Part shown: piece after piece, positions 1 through 13,366 of the stretch | Layout of the letters: every line of letters begins with the position of its first letter | Position numbering within the stretch: position 1 is the first letter of the stretch | Assembly: GCA_025890175.1 (NCBI GenBank) | Contig: JANPYM010000001.1 | Location: 1,280,999 to 1,344,998, forward strand | Length of the DNA: 64,000 bases | From: Ciborinia camelliae | Lineage: Eukaryota; Ascomycota; Leotiomycetes; Helotiales; Sclerotiniaceae | Reading direction: 5' to 3' | Notes under the pieces: generated by a model | Databases searched by the model: none | What the model was told of the DNA's origin: nothing | The model's input: only the letters and a program-made list of their open reading frames with translations | Position numbers and translations under genes: made by a program

Positions 1-3000
1 GATTTAAATCTTTTTTAAAATATTAAAAATAAATTATTTAATAATAATTTTAATTTTATTAAATTTTATAATAATATTATTATTCAATATTATAAATTTT
101 AAAAACTTAACTTTTTTATTATTAAATATACATTTCTTAAATTTCATATAAAATTTATAAATAATCAATTTTTCAAATATTTAACAAATATTATTAATAT
201 ATTATTAAACATTTATCAAATAAATCAATATATTATTAAAATACACTATATATATAATATCTATTAATTTTATAAAAATTTAATTAATATAAATTTAAAA
301 AATAACAAAAACATTTATAAAATTAAACAATATAACTAAATATTCAAATTATTTATAACAAATACAAAATATCGTTTTTTATTTATCTTTTATTTAAATT
401 CAAATCCAATAATATATATTTTTCAAATTTAATTTAATAAAAATAACACTTTCTTATAATTAATCAAAAAATTTATTAATTAAAAATAAAAATATTTAAT
501 TCTTTTTAATTATTTAATTTAATTTTTTATAATTAATATATAATTAATAATTTTTATTCTTTTTTAAAACAAATATAATTAAAATTTTAATAAAATTTAT
601 TAAACAATAAATTTATTTTTTTAATTAATATTTTTTTAAATATTTTTTTAAAACTAATAATTTCTTTTTTAAAAAAATATATATTAAATCTTATAAAAAA
701 ATAATACCTAATTTTAATTCGATTTAATATTTCATTAAATAATAATTAAATAATAATTCATTTTTTTTTTCTAAAAAAATTTGTTTCAAATTTTTATATT
801 TATTTAAAATATTAAAAACTTTCAAAATAAAGATTTTATACTCCACTTACATTTTTTTAAAATTAAATATTTAATTTAATTATAAAATTAAAATTAATAT
901 TTCTTTATTTATTTTTTAATAAACTTTTTATATCAAAATAATTTTAATAAATTTTAAATCAAATTAAAAACAAAATTTTATTAATTACCAATCAATTTCA
1001 AAATTTACCATTTTTAATTATAAAAAATCTAAAATCATATTTATATAAAAAAAATCCAAAATAATTAAAATAAATTAATAAATATATATTTTTTTATTTT
1101 TTAATATATCTATTATTTTTATAATAAATTAATAATTTTTATAAATAAAAATATAAATTTTTAATACAAATATTAAAAATATATTTTTTTTTAATATAAA
1201 TTTTTAATTTTATTTAATATATTTATTTTATTAAATTATATTAATTTAAATATTTAAATTAATAAAACAATAAAATATTATTAATTAATATTTTAATTTA
1301 AATATAATAATAATAATAATAATAATATATCCTTTTTTATTTAAATTTAAAATTATAAAAATATTTAAAATAATCATTAAATCTTATCATTTCCTTATCA
1401 ATATACTTTATCATTTTTTTATCAAAAAAGTTTAACGTTTTTTTATTAATATAAATTTGTTTTTTTTTTCAAAACAATTTTTTTCAAAATGTTTTTTTTA
1501 ATAATATTAATATTTAAACAAATTTTTATAAATAATAATATAATAATTTATTTATTAATATTAATAATATTTTATCAATTTTTTTTAATATTTTTAATAT
1601 TAAATTTTTTTTATTAATTAATTTTTTTATATAATTTTTTAATTTAATTTTATTTTGATTTTAATAAATCTTATTAATATAATACCCTTATTATTTTTTT
1701 ATAATTTATAAAAAAATTAAATAAAATTTAAATAATATAATAAAATATTATATATTCTTTTAAGACAATAATTTGTAATATTAGTAAAATAATATATTTA
1801 ATTAATATTTTTCAATTTATATATTTGTTTTATAAATTTTTTTCAAATTTCGAATTATCAAAAAAATTCAAATATTTTTTTATTTATATTAAAATAAAAA
1901 TTAATAAATAATTGTTTACAATATATATTATCTATTTTATATTTTATATTTTTTTTCAAATTATTTAAATAAAAAACAAAATTATTTATATTTTATTTTA
2001 AATATTATTTAATTTTTAATATTCAAATAATTACTATATATTATCGATTTTTTTTATTTAAAATTATATTATATATATATTCTTTAAATTTCACTTATAT
2101 AATATTATTCAATTAAATTACATTTACAAATTAACATTATATTATTAAAAAACATTTTTTGAAATATTATATTATATAATCTATTTTTTAAATATTAATA
2201 AAAAAATAATATTTACTATCATTTCGAAATATTATTTCAATTTAAAAAAAAAAAATTTTTTATTTAAAAAATATTTGTTTTTTTATATTAAAATAATTTT
2301 TAAAATTTCAAAAACTTAATATTTAATTCGAAATAAATAAACAATACACTACTAAAAATTATTAATATTCTAATAATTTTTTATATTCAAATAAACTAAA
2401 TTATAATTTTATTTATAATTTCTATATTATTTTTTATATTTTATATTTACCATTTTAAAATATTACAAAAACTTTTTTTCAAAAATTTTTCGAATTTTAA
2501 AAAAAAACTTGCATTTTATTAATATACATAAAATCCACCAATAATATTGTTTTATATATTATCGGCTTCAATACTTTACTAAACAAATACAAAAATATTT
2601 TTTATTTCTAATATTATTTTAAATATTATTAATTTAATTAACAAATTGTTTTTTAAATAAAATAAAAAAAATTATTAAAATAAAAAATACAAAAAATTAA
2701 TTAAATTAATAATAATTTCAAAACTTTTTATTATTTTTTAAATAAAATTTTTATTATCTTTTAAATAACTAATAATATATTATTAATTATTATTTAAATA
2801 ACAATATTTTATTTAATATAAAGCTCTACAAATTCCCAAAACCTTTTTATTTAATTATATAAACCTATTTTATATATATTAATATTTTACAAATTAAATA
2901 TTACACTAAAAATTTATTATTAATCAATATTAAACGCTAACAATTATTAATACATCGGCTTTAAGCCTAAATTCTATGCCCAAACATTTTTTTTGTTTTT

Positions 3001-3703
3001 ATTGCCTTTCGATCCGTAACATTAAATACATTATAACATTTAAAATACATTTTTTTATAATATTTTAAATATATTGCGATTAATTAATTAATTTTATATT
3101 GATTAATTATAATATTTAAGATAAAGCTTTTATTTTATATTAAATGATCCCAATGAATTAATTATAATTTATATTATAATTATAATCATAACGGTTTAAA
3201 TCAAAATAATTAATTAATTTTATATTAATTAATTATAATATTTAAAATAGATTTCTTTATGTATTTTAAATACATTATAACATTTAAAATACATTTTTTA
3301 TAATATTTTAAATATATTGCGATTAATTAATTAATTTTATATTAATTAATTATAATATTTAAAATAAAGCTTTTATTTTATATTAAATAATCGCAATAAA
3401 TTAATTATGATTTATATTATAATGATAATCAAAATAATTTAAATTAAAATAATAATTTAAGTCAAAATAAATAATTAATTAATTTTATATTAATTAATTA
3501 TAATATTTAAAATAGATTTTTTTATATATTTTAAATACATCATAATATTTAAAATACATTTTTTATAATATTTTAAATATATTGCGATTAATCATTTAAT
3601 TTTATATTGAAGAATCGCAATAAATTAGTTAATTATAATATTGAAAATATATATTTTTATAATATTTTAAATATATTGTAATTGATTAATTAATTTATAT
3701 TAA
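1..3703. repeat. RIP-like AT-rich transposon-derived sequence, no genes
   Basis: Extremely AT-rich DNA with no sustained reading frame. G is almost absent on the + strand while C persists: in 121-360 I count 18 C and no G. Surviving G is often in CG. This is the expected residue of C-to-T mutation acting mainly on the - strand. Because a Copia C-terminus and 3' LTR lie just downstream on the + strand, most of this block is probably the decayed body of that element, with its 5' end outside the window. That assignment is inference, since no reverse transcriptase or integrase motif is readable. Confidence 0.6.
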
Positions 3704-3720
3704 TTAATTATATTTTATAA
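3027..3720. repeat. Three imperfect tandem copies of a ~245-265 bp AT-rich unit
   Basis: A recognisable landmark (TACATTATAACATTTAAAA followed by a TTTTTTATAAT stretch and TATATTGCGATTAATTAA) recurs starting at 3027, 3271 and 3536, giving spacings of 244 and 265 bp. Copies contain AAAGCTTTTATTTTATATTAAAT-like and palindromic TTAATTAA segments and differ by small indels. The array sits immediately upstream of the Copia RNase H C-terminus, so it interrupts or replaces part of that element. Confidence 0.6.
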
Positions 3721-3856
3721 TAAAAGTAAATATATATCTAAACGCTATTATTATATTAAAAATTTAATTAATAAAGGCCTAATTGATTTAAATTGGATTT
3801 CCTCTTCAGATCAATTAGCAGATGGTTTAACTAAACCATTGGATAAAATAAAATAA
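3704..3856 (+). mobile_element. Copia (Ty1) polyprotein C-terminal fragment (RNase H end)
   Basis: An open frame from about 3704 to a stop at 3854-3856 translates into the conserved end of Copia polyproteins. It has a KYI..RYYYI..L...G segment, then hydrophobic/polar residues, SSSDQLADGLTKPLD and a stop. The ADGLTKPL signature is diagnostic of the Copia RNase H tail. Everything upstream is broken by the AT-rich tandem units, so the element is truncated or decayed. The stop is followed by a 558-bp untranslated stretch, a purine tract and an LTR, the normal Copia order. Confidence 0.85.
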
Positions 3857-3913
3857 TTTAAATTAATTGATTCAATTTAACAATTAATTATTAAATAATA
3901 ATGAAAAATAATG

Positions 3914-3927
<14 letters not shown>

Positions 3928-3949
<22 letters not shown>

Positions 3950-4353
3950 TATATTAATGAAATTAATTGAATTAATTTTATTAATTCAATTATTAAAAAA
4001 TTAGTATTAAAAAGAATAAAATCAAAAGATTTTTATTCTAAAAAATATTAATTTTAAAAATAAAATCGATATCTATATATGCTATATATACGTATTCGTA
4101 TTTTATTTTATTTCATTTTTATAAATTTATTTAAAATATATATATATATATAAATGAATATATATATTAATGAAATTAATTGAATTAATTTTATTAATTC
4201 AATTATTAAAAAATTAGTATTAAAAAGAATAAAATCAAAAGATTTTTATTCTAAAAAATATTAATTTTAAAAATAAAATCGATATCTATATATGCTATAT
4301 ATACGTATTCGTATTTTATTTTATTTCATTTTTATAAATTCATTTAAAATATT
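3928..4353. repeat. 213-bp direct tandem duplication in the Copia 3' untranslated region
   Basis: Two adjacent copies, about 3928-4140 and 4141-4353, match at a fixed 213-bp offset (for example G3959 with G4172). Both carry the same landmarks, including TTATTAATTCAATTATTAAA, AATCGATATCTATATATGC and ATACGTATTCG. Each begins in an (AT)n tract, which suggests slippage or unequal exchange at the AT repeat. The duplication lies between the polyprotein stop and the polypurine tract. Confidence 0.85.
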
Positions 4354-4414
4354 TATTTAATTTCATTTTATTTTATTTTATCTTATTTTTTAAGAGAAAG
4401 CTATTAAGGGGGCG

Positions 4415-4902
4415 TGTTGTATTTTAATTAAAAATATAATACCTATCTCTTAATTAATTATATAATTTATTTATTTAATTAAATATATTAATTAATTAAT
4501 TAAATAATTAATAAATTATATATTTATTTAATTATACAGGGTATAATTAAATGTACGGTACGGTAGTACGAACTACGCGAACACGTGCCTAGTACGATCA
4601 TTCGAATCGTACAGGGTTCTTTCAGAATTCGAAACGCCGCATTAGGAAAGGTCGATTCTTTGTTCGAATTTCAGTTGGAAAAAGCAATATAGTGGGGCAT
4701 TTCATTTTCGATACTATGATTTTCAATCAATATAATCAATAGAATCAAAATACTATTCTACTGTATATATATAAAATATAATACGTTTATCTTTTATTTA
4801 ATTAATTAATCGTGATCTAGAACCTAGCCTACGTTCCCTGCGCCACGCATATACCCCTGCATATGCGTAGCATGTGACCTGTACGACTTGCAACTTGCAA
4901 CA
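4415..4902 (+). mobile_element. Copia-type 3' LTR (488 bp, TGTTG...CAACA)
   Basis: The LTR begins TGTTG at 4415, directly after the purine-rich AAGGGGGCG at about 4406-4414, a typical polypurine tract. It ends in CAACA at 4902, giving perfect 5-bp inverted termini. Unlike its surroundings, the part from about 4545 to 4890 has near-normal GC content, so it has largely escaped RIP. The partner 5' LTR is outside the window. Confidence 0.8.
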
Positions 4903-5069
4903 AAAATAATTAATCAAATAATTAATAAAATAATAAATAAAATAATTAATAAAATAATAAATAAAATAATTAATAAAAGAATTAGTAAAATAATTAATAA
5001 AATAATTAATAAAATAATTATAAAATAATTAATAAAATAATTAATAAAATAATTAATAAAATAATTAAT
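4903..5069. repeat. AT minisatellite (about 12-bp AAAATAATTAAT units), left half
   Basis: Tandem imperfect 12-bp units of the AATAATTAATAA type start right at the LTR end. The array is interrupted at 5069 by the LTR element at 5070-11499 and resumes at 11500. The five bases TTAAT occur at both junctions (5065-5069 and 11500-11504), so the array predates the insertion. Confidence 0.85.
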
Positions 5070-5257
5070 TGTCATACGCGTTACATAGGATCATAAAGGT
5101 GAAATCGTAGATATGCAATCTGATAAAAGAACTATACTGAAGAGGAAAGGATTCTTTTGAAAAAAATATTATCTAATATAGACATTGATTATATGATCAT
5201 AGTGGTTATATGATCAATCACGTGATTGTTATACTAGACAGAGGTCTTGGTGTGACA
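5070..5257 (-). repeat. Left LTR of the 6.4-kb element (3' LTR in element orientation)
   Basis: It starts TGTCATACGCG and ends GGTGTGACA. It is GC-richer than its partner and keeps many G residues that are A in the right LTR. A few reciprocal sites (A or T here, G or C in the partner) show that both LTRs have been mutated. Confidence 0.85.
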
Positions 5258-8200
5258 TTATTTTTCCCTTGGAGGCAGATTTGAAGTGTTGAAGATATAA
5301 ATCAGCTTCGCTTTTTTTTACGTTAGTTTTTCTTATCTTTAAGCTTGGGTTGGCTTGGATAGGTGGTGTAAAAGATCTCTATTTCCTTTTTTGCATACAT
5401 GAAACTGGAGGTGTTATAATAAATATAATCGGAAGAATATTTTAATTATTAAACTTTATATTGTAGTTGTTTGTAATAAAGTTTAAAATTCAGAATATAT
5501 TTTAATTCCTATTCTTTTTTGTTATCAATTATTATTAATATAATAAATTGCTTTATACGTTAGCCGGGTAAAGGATTTTTTGAATTATATTGTAACATCG
5601 ATGTATGAAAAACGTTATAGTATTTTATATATTCTGGCAAAATGAATTTATAAAAGAAATTACTAAATACTTTTTCGATTGAAAAAAGGCTGACAAATTT
5701 ATTTTTCAATTTGATAAAAGATTATTTAAGTTTTAATTATTTAATATTTAAAAAAACGAAATCGTTTATTTTGAATAATAGTATTAGAATTTATTTGTTA
5801 TTAGCGAAATCTTTTATTTTGATTTAAACAAGGTTTATTTTATTGTAAAAAATATCTTATATATCTTTTATTTATTAAGCAATATTGAAAGTTTTTTTTT
5901 TATCCGTAATCTTTTTAAAGTTCTAATTTTGGGGTATAATTAATCAAAAATTGAAGTTTATTTAAAAACTAAAATCTTTGTTAACAAAAAATAGGAATAT
6001 CTTTATGGTATTAGAGATAATATTATTTGTTGCAAATTTTATAAATATAAACTATTTTATTTAATCGTTTTGTTGATAAAACATATATATTCAAAGATAT
6101 TGTTTTATCTTTTCGTTGATATTCTTGATTTATTTATTCAATTTGGGATAATAAAATATAAATTTGTACCCCCAAATTTATAAAATACAAAATAAATATT
6201 ATTATAGTTTTAAAATGAATTGCAATTTTTAATTAAAAATAATAAAATTGAATAATTTATGAAATTTAAAAATATATTAAATAATTAGTTTAATTATTTT
6301 TTTAATAAATATTCTTTTATCATTTGCAAAATAAAATATAAAATATTGTTTTTTAATTATTCAATCAATTATAATTAATATTGTATTAAAATCAAAATTC
6401 AATAATAATTTAATAACAAAATTTATAAATATATTTTATTATAGTTAAATAAAAATCGAAAATAAATAAAATATATTTTGATAAGTTTATTATAAATATT
6501 TAATTTTTTAATAAATATAATAGTTATGTATATATTGTAAAACGTTTTTGTTTATACAAAGTTAATAATATTATTTCTTCAAAATTGCCAAAGTTTTGAT
6601 ATTATTGGGGTAATCAATAATTAATTAATTATAAATTTTAGTAATAATTTTTGTTTATTAATTTCTAAATTCTGAAATTTAAATTTTATATTTATAATAA
6701 AACAATTTGTTATTTAGGATAAAACAAAATACTAAAAAGATTTTTTTGTTTTATTAAATATTGTTTTTTATTATTATTATAATTCAATTATAAAATTTGT
6801 TATTATACTGTATATCTAATATTATAAAGCAAAAATTAAAATCTATTTCGTTATAAAATAAATTGGGAATATTCATAATACAAATCTTAAGTTAAATATC
6901 TGAATGAATTCGATTATAATTTAAGATAATTTATTATTAATATTAAATTCTATTATTTATTTCATTATATAAAAAATTTTAAATTTATTGGTTTAACATA
7001 TCAATTTTGTTATTATTCTTTTTTAATTAATATATCACCTAAAAATTATAATTAACAAAAAACATAGTTTATTAAGTTTATTGTTTAATAAATTTTTTTA
7101 TAATTATATAATATTGAAATACTTTGTAATCAATAAATATATTTATTAGAATTTTAGTTTTTTGAATATCAATTTTTTATTTTTTAAAATAACAAATAAT
7201 AGCAAACAATTTTTTATTATAAATTTTGTAATTATATTTGATTAATATTATTTTTTTAAAAAAATAAACAATGGAATGTAATCGTTTATTATTTTTAATT
7301 TAAAAAAAAGTATTTTCAATAATATAGTTAAAGGTATTGTATTTAACAAATACTTTTTTATTTTAATCGAAATGTATTAAAATAAAAATATAAATAATAA
7401 TATTTTTTAATATTAAAAATGCTTTTTTGTAATTGGGAGTTTAATTAAAATTAAATATTTTGCTAATTTTGATTTGCAAATTAATTAATAGTTTGCAAAT
7501 CTAGGAATATTTATTAATAAATTGTTTATAGAAATTTGTAAAATTTGTAAAGCAAAAAATATTTTTTACATTTTTAAAATATTTCTAATTAAAAATAATT
7601 TAAATTTTTGTAAAATTTATTTTAATATTATTAATCAATAAAATTAAATTTAGAAACTTAATTTTTTAAATAAAGAACTTATATTTTTTATTATTAATCT
7701 ATAAATCAGCTTTTTTAAAAATATTAAATATTTGATATATATAATTGATATATTTATTATAATTTTTATTATAAATCAAAATATTGTTTATATAAGTAAA
7801 TACAAAAATATTTAAAAATTTTCAAAATATATTATTAATATAATATTAAAACATAATTGGTTTATTATATAATTTAAATAATATAATTTTATAACAAAAT
7901 AATTTAAATTTTATACAAAATATAATTAAATTTATATCTTTTTTAATTTTTATTCAAATTTAATTAAAAATATAACAAATATCAAATTTGATTATAAATT
8001 TCGATTTGATTATTTAAACCAAAGTTTTATTAATTAAAAATAAAGGGTAAATATTTTTTTTAATAATAAAATTAAATTTGCAATAATCAATATAAAACTA
8101 TAATTTGTTTTTAGATTTCCAAATAAACAAAATCGAAAATGTGAAAACTGTTTTATTAGATTTAATAAAGTTTTTTTTAAAATTATTATTAATATATTTT

Positions 8201-11200
8201 TTAACGAAATTTAATTTTTTATCAAATATTCGAAATAATAATGTATAATCGAATATATTAGATTTATTAAATTCGATATAATAATCAAAATTGTTATAAA
8301 AAAAAAATTTATTTGCTTTATTTTTTTTAAATATGTTTAAATAGTTATAATAATTAAATAGGATTTTTTTATACAAAAATTTTTTATTATTTTGTTTAAT
8401 TTTTATATTCCGTTATTGATATTTTTTATCTATAATATTTATTATAAAAACGATAAAGATCTAAATATTTTTTTGCTTTGAAATTGTTAAAAAAAAAACA
8501 ACGTTAATTATATTAATATGTAATAAAATTAAATTTATAAAAACAAAAATCAAATTATTGTTGAATATAGGAATTTTAATAATTTTTTGTTTCAAAATAA
8601 TTTTTGGTGTAAAATATATTATATTATCAATTCTTAAAAGTATATTTTTTATTTCTATATTTTTTATTAAAAGTATAAACTTCAATTAGCTTTTCAAAAA
8701 CTCAATTTCTAATACGCCAAAATATAAACAAAATTTTAATTTGAAAAATATAATCTTTATTTTTATATAAATTATAATTTTATATTATTATATTTATTTG
8801 TTTTTTATTAATATCTGATAAAATATATTTATAATATAAAATGTTGTAATATCAGTATAATCATATATTTGAATCTAAACGAACATTTTTTTGTAATTAA
8901 TTATAACTTTGAAGACTTTGTTATCAAAAATTTTTATCTTATATAATTAAAGTAAAAATATAAATTTGATTTGTTTTGTTTTATAAATAAATATAATAAT
9001 AATTTTATTAATAAAGTTTTTATTAAAATAATATATATCAAAAAAAATTAATATTAATATTTTTATTTTTTTAAATAAATTATTAATAAATTTCATTATT
9101 TTATTTGCAAATATAAACTTAATAAATATAAAATTGCAATTAGTTAATGTAAACTAATGAAATTATAGTTTCAAAAAATTTTTAAAATTGGATTGTAATT
9201 ATATTATAATTCTTAATGTATTTAAATTAAAAATTACTTTTTTTTTTATTATAATATAGTTTTATTTGATTTAAATGTATCTTTTTTTGTAAAACAATTT
9301 TTGGCAAAATAATTAACTTTTTTGCAAATAAAGTAAACGTTTTTTATTTATAATTTTATTTATTTGGATATAAAGGTTTTGATTTTTTTTTTTAAATTTT
9401 GGATAATAAAACTAAAAGCATTTTTTTTTTTCCTAATTTTCTTTTTGTGTTTTAATTTGTGTTTTTTAATTATGTTTAGTCACTTAATATTTATAATTAT
9501 TATACTAACTTTGCATTTTAAATTTTAAATTATTATATATTTGTATAAAAAAATTATAACTTATTTTATATTTTTATTAATCTTATATCAAAAATTATTA
9601 ATTATAATTTTTTTAATAAATTTGAATTCAATAAAAAATTATTAAAATTTTTTTCAAAACCAAACAAATAATTGTTTGTTTTAAAACAATTTGCAATATT
9701 TAATTTAAATTATTTTAATTTTATTATTATTCCTATAAATTTGTATAAAAATTTTGAATATTTTTTTTGTTAATATAAAAGGATTTGAATTATTAATTTT
9801 AAATTGAAATATAAAATAAATAACAACCTTATTATTAATTTGTAATGATATATATATTATATAATTAATTAATATATAAAAATTATTTGTATTTAATTTT
9901 TGAATTATTTAAAATTGTTAGAATTTGTATTGAAAAATTTGTTATTCGTTTTTATTAACTTTAAACTCGATTAGGTTAAAAAAGGTTTGTATTGGTTAAT
10001 AAAAATAAAAACTAATTGCAATTACAATAACTATCTTTTTCATATTTTTTTCGAATTGTTAAATAATAGTGGTAAGGTTAACAACTTTTTGTTAATACGT
10101 TTTTTGAATAATAATAAGTTTATCAATCTTTACATTAAAATCAAAAATTTATATAATCTGACTGAAAATAGTTAAGGCTTTATTCTTTACAATATTATCA
10201 AAATCGATAATAAAATTATTAACAATTTTAAGTTTTTTTTTTAATTTAAAGATTAATACTTTTTGATTATTATAAAATAAAATAAGTTTATTATAAATTA
10301 TTATAACATTATTATATTTACAAAATATATTATTTATTTAAACAAATATAAAAACTAATTGCTTTAAACTAAAATTCTTTAACTTCTCAATTTTTTTGAA
10401 TTTTTTTAATCGAAAAATAATATTAGATTTGTTTTTCTTCAAAAAAAAATTATATTAAATGTAAGTTTTATTGTTGTTAACAATATTGTTAAATAATAAA
10501 AAAATTATAATAAAATTAAAATTATATTTGAATAATAATGTAATGTTTTTTATTAACAAACTATAATTATTTTGTATCGAGAGGAAAGTTTTTGGTAATT
10601 AAAAAGAATATATTTAATTGATTATTATTTTATTAAAAAAATATATTATTTAAAAAAACAATTTAATTTCGAAATAATTATAAATAAAAATAAATAAAAA
10701 AATTATTTTACTATTAGTAAAGCAAGTTTCCTGTATTGATTTAAAGATAAACATAAAATTTGTTATAATTTATTTGGAAATGAGTATAAATAAATGTTTA
10801 ACTAATAATATACAAATATAATTAATATTTTAATAAATATTTTGCTATATAAGGTTTATCGTAATTTATTTGAAAATGAATATAAATAAATATTCGATTA
10901 ATAATTATATATTTTAATAAATATTTTATAATATAAAGTTTATTATTATTTAATAATCCAAGCAATTTGTTTATACTAAAATTTTAATTTGTAAAACTAT
11001 TATTATTACAAATTATTATAAATCTATACTTTGTAAAAATTTTATTATAATATTTTAAAACTATTTCGTTTTTCAATATATTGTAAAGATTTTATTATAA
11101 TATCCCTAAACCGTTTTGTGTAATTGTAAAATCGATATCGTTATAATTTATTGCAAATTTGTATTTCCTTAATTAAAAAACCAGATATTTGTAAATACCT

Positions 11201-11311
11201 AAATAATTATTAAAAAATACTTTCAAAAATATAAACTTTGAAACATAAAATTGTTTTATAAATTTTTTATATTTTTTATAAAAATATAAAATAAAATAAA
11301 TATAATTTTTA

Positions 11312-11499
11312 TATCATACACATTATATAAAATTATAAAAATAAAATTATAAATATATAATCTGATAAAAAAATTATACTAAAAAAAAAAAAATTCTTTT
11401 GAAAAGAATATTATCTAATATAAACATTGATTATATAACCATAGTAATCACATAATCAATTACATAACTGTTATACTAGGTAGGGGCTTTGGCGTAACA
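11312..11499 (-). repeat. Right LTR of the 6.4-kb element (5' LTR in element orientation)
   Basis: Same length as the left LTR, with about 43 mismatches by hand alignment, all transitions (mostly G in the left to A here). No gap is needed. It is followed directly by TTAAT and the resumed minisatellite. Confidence 0.85.
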
Positions 11500-13366
11500 T
11501 TAATAAAATAATTAATAAAATAATTAATAAAATAATTATAAAAATAATAAAAAATAATTAATTATTATAAAAATATAATATAATTTTTAATTTTATTATA
11601 TTTAAAATATTAAATCTTTTGATTCTTTTTTAAAATTTGATTAATTATTAATTTATTTTCTTAATCTTTTTATTAACTTTTTTTATTATTCTTTTTATTA
11701 ATTTTTTTAAAAATTTATTTATTAATTGTTTTATTAATTATTTTATTAATTATTTTATTAATTCGTTTTATTAATCTTTTTCTTAATCTTTTTATTAATT
11801 ACTATTTTTAAAATTTCTATAATTTTCTTTTATTTTAATTTTTAATCTTTTTATTATAAACATATTTCTTTTTTAATTTATTGTATCTTTTAATTTATTT
11901 TAATTTTTAATTATTCTTTTTAATTATTTCTTTTTATTATTAATTTTATATTTTTTTATATAATTTTTATAATTTTTTTAATTTTTTTAATTCTTTTAAT
12001 TCTTTTAATTCTTTTAATTCTTTTAATTCTTTTAATTCTTTTAATTCTTTTAATTCTTTTAATTCTTTTAATTCTTTTAATTCTTTTAATTCTTTTAATT
12101 CTTTTAATTCTTTTAATTCTTTTAATTCTTTTAATTCTTTTAATTCTTTTAATTCTTTTAATTCTTTTAATTCTTTTAATTTCTTTTTAATTTTTTATTT
12201 TATTTTATTCTTTTTAATCTTTTTTAATTATTGATAAATATTTTTTCAAAATTTATAAATTTATTATATTTATATTTAATCTTTTCTTTTTTAATTTCTT
12301 TTATTAATCTATTTAATTATTTTTCAATTTTATTTTTTATTTTTCTTAATTTTTCTTTTATTCCTTTTTTTATTTTTTTAATTAGTTTTTTGTATTCTTT
12401 TTATATACTTTTTTCATTAATTTCTTTTATTAATATTTCTATTTTGTTTTTTAATAAAATTTAATATTTATTTAAAAAAGATTATTATTTCTTTTATTAT
12501 TAATTATTATTTTTAAAATTTATATAATCTCTTTTTTATTTTAATTCTTAATCTTTTCTATTATAAATATATTTCTTTTTTAATTTTTTTTTCTTTTAAT
12601 TCTTTATTCTTTTTAATTTTTTACTTTTTTTAATTTTTTATTTCTTTTAATTTATTATTTCATTTAATTTAATTTATTTTTTAATTTTAATTTTTAATTA
12701 TTTTTTTTAATTATTTTTTTTAATTATTCTTTTTAATTATTTTTTTTAATTATTTCTTTTAATTATTCTTTTTAATTATTTTTTTTAATTATTCTTTTTA
12801 ATTATTCTTCTTAATTATTTTTTTTATATATTTTTTCAATTATATTTTTCAATATTTTTCTTTTTTATTTTTTTTATTTTTTTTATTAATTTCTCGAATT
12901 ATTTTTTATTCTTTTCTTTTTATTTTTCAATTTCTTTTAATTATTAATCAATATTTTCGAAATTTATAAATTTATATTTATATTTAATCTTTTTTCTTTT
13001 TAATTTATTTAATTATCTTTTGATCTTATTTTTTATTTCTTTTAATTATTTTTTTTATTAATTTGTTTTATTAAATCTTTTATTAATTCTTTTATTAATT
13101 TTTTATTGATTTTTTATTAATTGTTTTAATTAATCCCTTTTTATTTATTTTTTTATTTATTCTTCTTTTCTTAATTATTTTATTAATATTTTAATTTCGT
13201 TTTTTAATTATATTTATTATTCTTTTATTATTTTTAAAATTTATATAATCTTTTTTATTATAAATATATATCCTTTTTAATTCTTTTTTTTAATTTTATA
13301 TTTTTTTAAATTCCTTTTTTAAATTCTTTTTAATTCTTTTTTTAAATTCTTTTTTCTTTTTAATTC
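11500..13366. repeat. AT-rich simple-sequence region with several short arrays
   Basis: It begins with the right half of the AAAATAATTAAT minisatellite (11500 to about 11560). It continues as strongly pyrimidine-biased low-complexity DNA (T and C on the + strand, few G). About 22 copies of a 9-bp TTCTTTTAA unit occupy about 11990-12185, and degenerate TTTTAATTATT units lie at about 12690-12825. The only longish frame (12231-12464) is Phe/Ile/Leu low complexity and is not credible as a gene. Confidence 0.8.

Larger units (their letters stand above)
5070..11499 (-). mobile_element. Decayed full-length LTR retrotransposon (probably Gypsy), 6,430 bp
   Basis: Two 188-bp LTRs (5070-5257 and 11312-11499) align without indels. 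The left copy ends in a perfect TGTCA...TGACA inverted repeat; the right ends TATCA...TAACA through G-to-A changes. TTAAT flanks both ends as a 5-bp target duplication. On the - strand a purine tract (AAGGGAAAAATAA) directly precedes the left LTR, so the element reads right to left. A - strand frame at 8098-8376 includes an IEFNKSN segment that could be a RIP-altered IETDASD of Ty3 RNase H; this is weak. No intact gag or pol remains. Gypsy is favoured because of LTR ends and orientation, but Copia cannot be excluded. Confidence 0.85.

Noticed and set aside
8461..8685. 74-codon minus-strand frame inside the decayed LTR element
   Set aside because: Could be old gag-pol sequence, but no motif is readable after the AT shift, so no separate call is made.
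12231..12464. 77-codon Phe/Ile/Leu-rich frame
   Set aside because: It results from T-rich low-complexity DNA; no domain, and surrounding sequence is simple repeat.
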